NCBI GenBank assembly: GCA_002746275.1
Contig: NVWR01000001.1
Span: forward strand, 451,767 to 458,781
Length of the DNA stretch: 7,015 nucleotides
Source of the DNA: Rhodobiaceae bacterium
GTDB taxonomy: Bacteria; Pseudomonadota; Alphaproteobacteria; Parvibaculales; Parvibaculaceae
Reading direction: 5' to 3'
The translations under genes and the position numbers were made by a program. The first letter of the stretch is position 1, and every line of letters starts with the position of its first letter. Positions 5,434 through 7,015 of this stretch are shown here, piece after piece. The notes under the pieces were generated by a model. The model saw nothing but the letters and a program-made list of their open reading frames with translations, was not told the origin of the DNA and made no database searches.

Positions 5434-6951
5434 ATGTTTAGCCTGATCGAACCCCATCTGCCCATATTGCAGGTTATCGTGCCGCTTATTGCAGCGCCCT
5501 TGTGTGCGCTCTTCGGCAACCGTCACCTCGCCTGGGTTATCGCTTTCACAGCCGCCTCAATTTCTTTTGGTATCGCGTGCCTTTTACTCGCAAGCGTGCT
5601 CGACGGATCTATCATCTCTTACGAGATTGGCGGCTGGGCACCTCCTTGGGGCATTGAATACCGGGTTGATGCAGCCAACGCGTTTCTTCTCCTAATCGTG
5701 TCCCTTATTGGTGCAATCGTGTTGCCATACGCACGGCGGAGCATCGAGAAAGAATTCGATCGTTCGACCCACACCTATTTTTACGTTTGCTATCTGCTGT
5801 GCCTCACCGGCCTGCTGGGTGTGGCGATTACCGGCGACGCCTTCAACGTCTTCGTCTTTCTCGAGATTTCTTCCCTATCCACTTATGCACTTGTCGCGTT
5901 CGGCGCAGACCGCGACAAACGCGCCCTGACCGCTGCCTACAACTACCTGATCATGGGAACCATCGGTGCCACCTTCTTCGTGATCGGCCTCGGCCTGCTC
6001 TACATGATGACGGGCACTCTCAACATGGTGGACCTGTCGGAACGCCTGGCGGCCCTTGGCGACAATCGAGCAGTGCATGTGGGATATGTTTTCATTTTGG
6101 TGGGGCTGGGCCTGAAGCTTGCCATGTTCCCTCTCCATCTGTGGCTGCCGAATGCCTACACCTATGCACCGTCGGCTATAACAGCCTTCCTTGCAGCGAC
6201 CGCCACCAAAGTCGCCGTTTATGTTCTGCTCCGGTTTATCTTTTCGATCTTCGGTTTCGAGTTCTCGTTTGAAACACTCACACTCGAATATGTTGTGATG
6301 CCGCTGGCTATTATCGCCATGTTTGCAGCTTCCATCGCCGCTGTGTTCCAGGAAGACATCAAACGTCTGCTCGCTTATTCAAGCATCGCGCAGATCGGTT
6401 ACATCCTTTTGGGCGTGACGTTACTAAACCATACCGGCCTCACCGCCGGGATCATCCACTTGTTCAACCACGCCGTAACCAAAGGGGCCTTGTTCTTGGC
6501 CGTCGGCTGTTTCGTCTATCAGATTGGATCGAGCCGTTTGAGCGACCTGAAGGGGATGGGCCGTCTCATGCCCTGGACAAGCGCTGCAATCGTCATCGGG
6601 GGCCTCAGTCTCATTGGTGTGCCGCTCACCGTGGGCTTTATTTCCAAATGGTATCTGATCAGCGCATCCTTGGAAGCCGGGTCCCTCTTTATTGCGGGTC
6701 TCATTGTCATGTCATCGCTAATCGCCGTGGTCTATGTCTGGCGCATGGTTGAGACCCTTTATCTGGAGCCTGCCCCCGCAGGACGGCAAAAAGGCGAAGC
6801 ACCGCTCTCTATGTTGATCCCCACCTGGACGCTCATCGCCGCCTGTCTGTATTTCGGGGTCAACAGTGAGCTCACCAGCAGTGCCGCCTCCCAGGCAGCC
6901 CATGCATTTCTTCCCCCACAGCAAATCGTCAGCGGGGGAGCCGGCCAATGA
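5434..6951 (+). CDS. mrpD: Mrp/Mnh antiporter subunit D (NuoL/M/N-like proton-channel subunit)
   Basis: The 505-residue product is MrpD, a homologue of the antiporter-like subunits NuoL, NuoM and NuoN of complex I, with about 14 transmembrane helices. Residues of the proton path are in place: Glu144 in FVFLEISSLSTYAL, Lys228 in GLGLKLAMFPLHLWLPNAY with His235, Lys259, Lys310 in QEDIKRLLAYSSIAQIGYI, His342 and His346 in IIHLFNHAVTKGALF, and Lys405 in GFISKWYL. Glu144 and Lys228 correspond to the key Glu/Lys pair studied in Bacillus MrpD. GGAG (5419-5422) serves as the Shine-Dalgarno. Length is typical and no frameshift is seen. Its TGA overlaps the ATG of the next gene by four bases (ATGA), so the operon continues past the window. 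Confidence 0.96.
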   Translation: MFSLIEPHLPILQVIVPLIAAPLCALFGNRHLAWVIAFTAASISFGIACLLLASVLDGSIISYEIGGWAPPWGIEYRVDAANAFLLLIVSLIGAIVLPYARRSIEKEFDRSTHTYFYVCYLLCLTGLLGVAITGDAFNVFVFLEISSLSTYALVAFGADRDKRALTAAYNYLIMGTIGATFFVIGLGLLYMMTGTLNMVDLSERLAALGDNRAVHVGYVFILVGLGLKLAMFPLHLWLPNAYTYAPSAITAFLAATATKVAVYVLLRFIFSIFGFEFSFETLTLEYVVMPLAIIAMFAASIAAVFQEDIKRLLAYSSIAQIGYILLGVTLLNHTGLTAGIIHLFNHAVTKGALFLAVGCFVYQIGSSRLSDLKGMGRLMPWTSAAIVIGGLSLIGVPLTVGFISKWYLISASLEAGSLFIAGLIVMSSLIAVVYVWRMVETLYLEPAPAGRQKGEAPLSMLIPTWTLIAACLYFGVNSELTSSAASQAAHAFLPPQQIVSGGAGQ

Positions 6952-7015
6952 CACCTGAAATTGCCATCGCGTGGACGATCTTGTTGCCCATCGGCGCAAC
7001 CGTTCTTATTGCCCT
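6948..7015 (+). CDS. Partial gene: N-terminus of a further antiporter-complex membrane subunit
   Basis: Only 22 complete codons are present before the window ends. They encode MTPEIAIAWTILLPI and a hydrophobic continuation, consistent with the first helix of a NuoL/M/N-like protein. The ATG overlaps the mrpD stop (ATGA), so the gene belongs to the operon. In comparable clusters, a second MrpD-like subunit or the missing NuoL-like N-terminal part of MrpA follows here. Which one it is cannot be decided from these residues. Confidence 0.7.
   Translation, partial: MTPEIAIAWTILLPIGATVLIA

Overview
The window looks like chromosomal DNA of an alphaproteobacterium. The double cold-shock-domain protein, the tight overlapping operon style and the moderately GC-rich codon use point that way, but this is inference and the genus cannot be read from the sequence. 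No mobile element, CRISPR array or prophage gene is visible.

The left part (1-1840) holds ordinary genes. A small unknown ORF, possibly cut by the window edge, meets an alpha/beta-hydrolase-like gene tail to tail, sharing four bases at the stops. The hydrolase has Ala where the nucleophilic Ser is expected (GHAFG). Next come a complete tRNA-Pro(UGG) with encoded CCA, on the minus strand, and a PaaI-type hotdog thioesterase, also on the minus strand.

The middle (2017-2903) holds a minus-strand double cold-shock-domain gene. Its likely start is at 2571, behind a leader of roughly 100 nt. About 330 bp of non-coding DNA separate it from a divergent plus-strand operon.

The right part (2904 to the window end) is a multisubunit Mrp/Mnh-type cation/proton antiporter operon in the order E, F, G, A-C-terminal (MbhD+MbhE), B, C, D, then the first codons of another membrane protein, probably a further NuoL/M/N-like or MrpA-N-like subunit. 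Neighbouring genes overlap by 1 or 4 bases or lie 3 bases apart, which implies translational coupling. The products should form one inner-membrane complex exchanging cytoplasmic Na+ (or K+) for external protons. The subunit order parallels the Mrp-like module of archaeal membrane-bound hydrogenase (mbhA-H) rather than the Bacillus A-G order.

The most unusual detail is the start of the MbhD/MbhE-like gene. Family-like coding sequence and an ideal Shine-Dalgarno extend upstream of the first ATG (4062), but no ATG, GTG or TTG is available there. Either a rare start codon is used (ATA at 4002 or GTC at 3999), or one base (4001) is mutated or misread. I see no convincing previously undescribed system.
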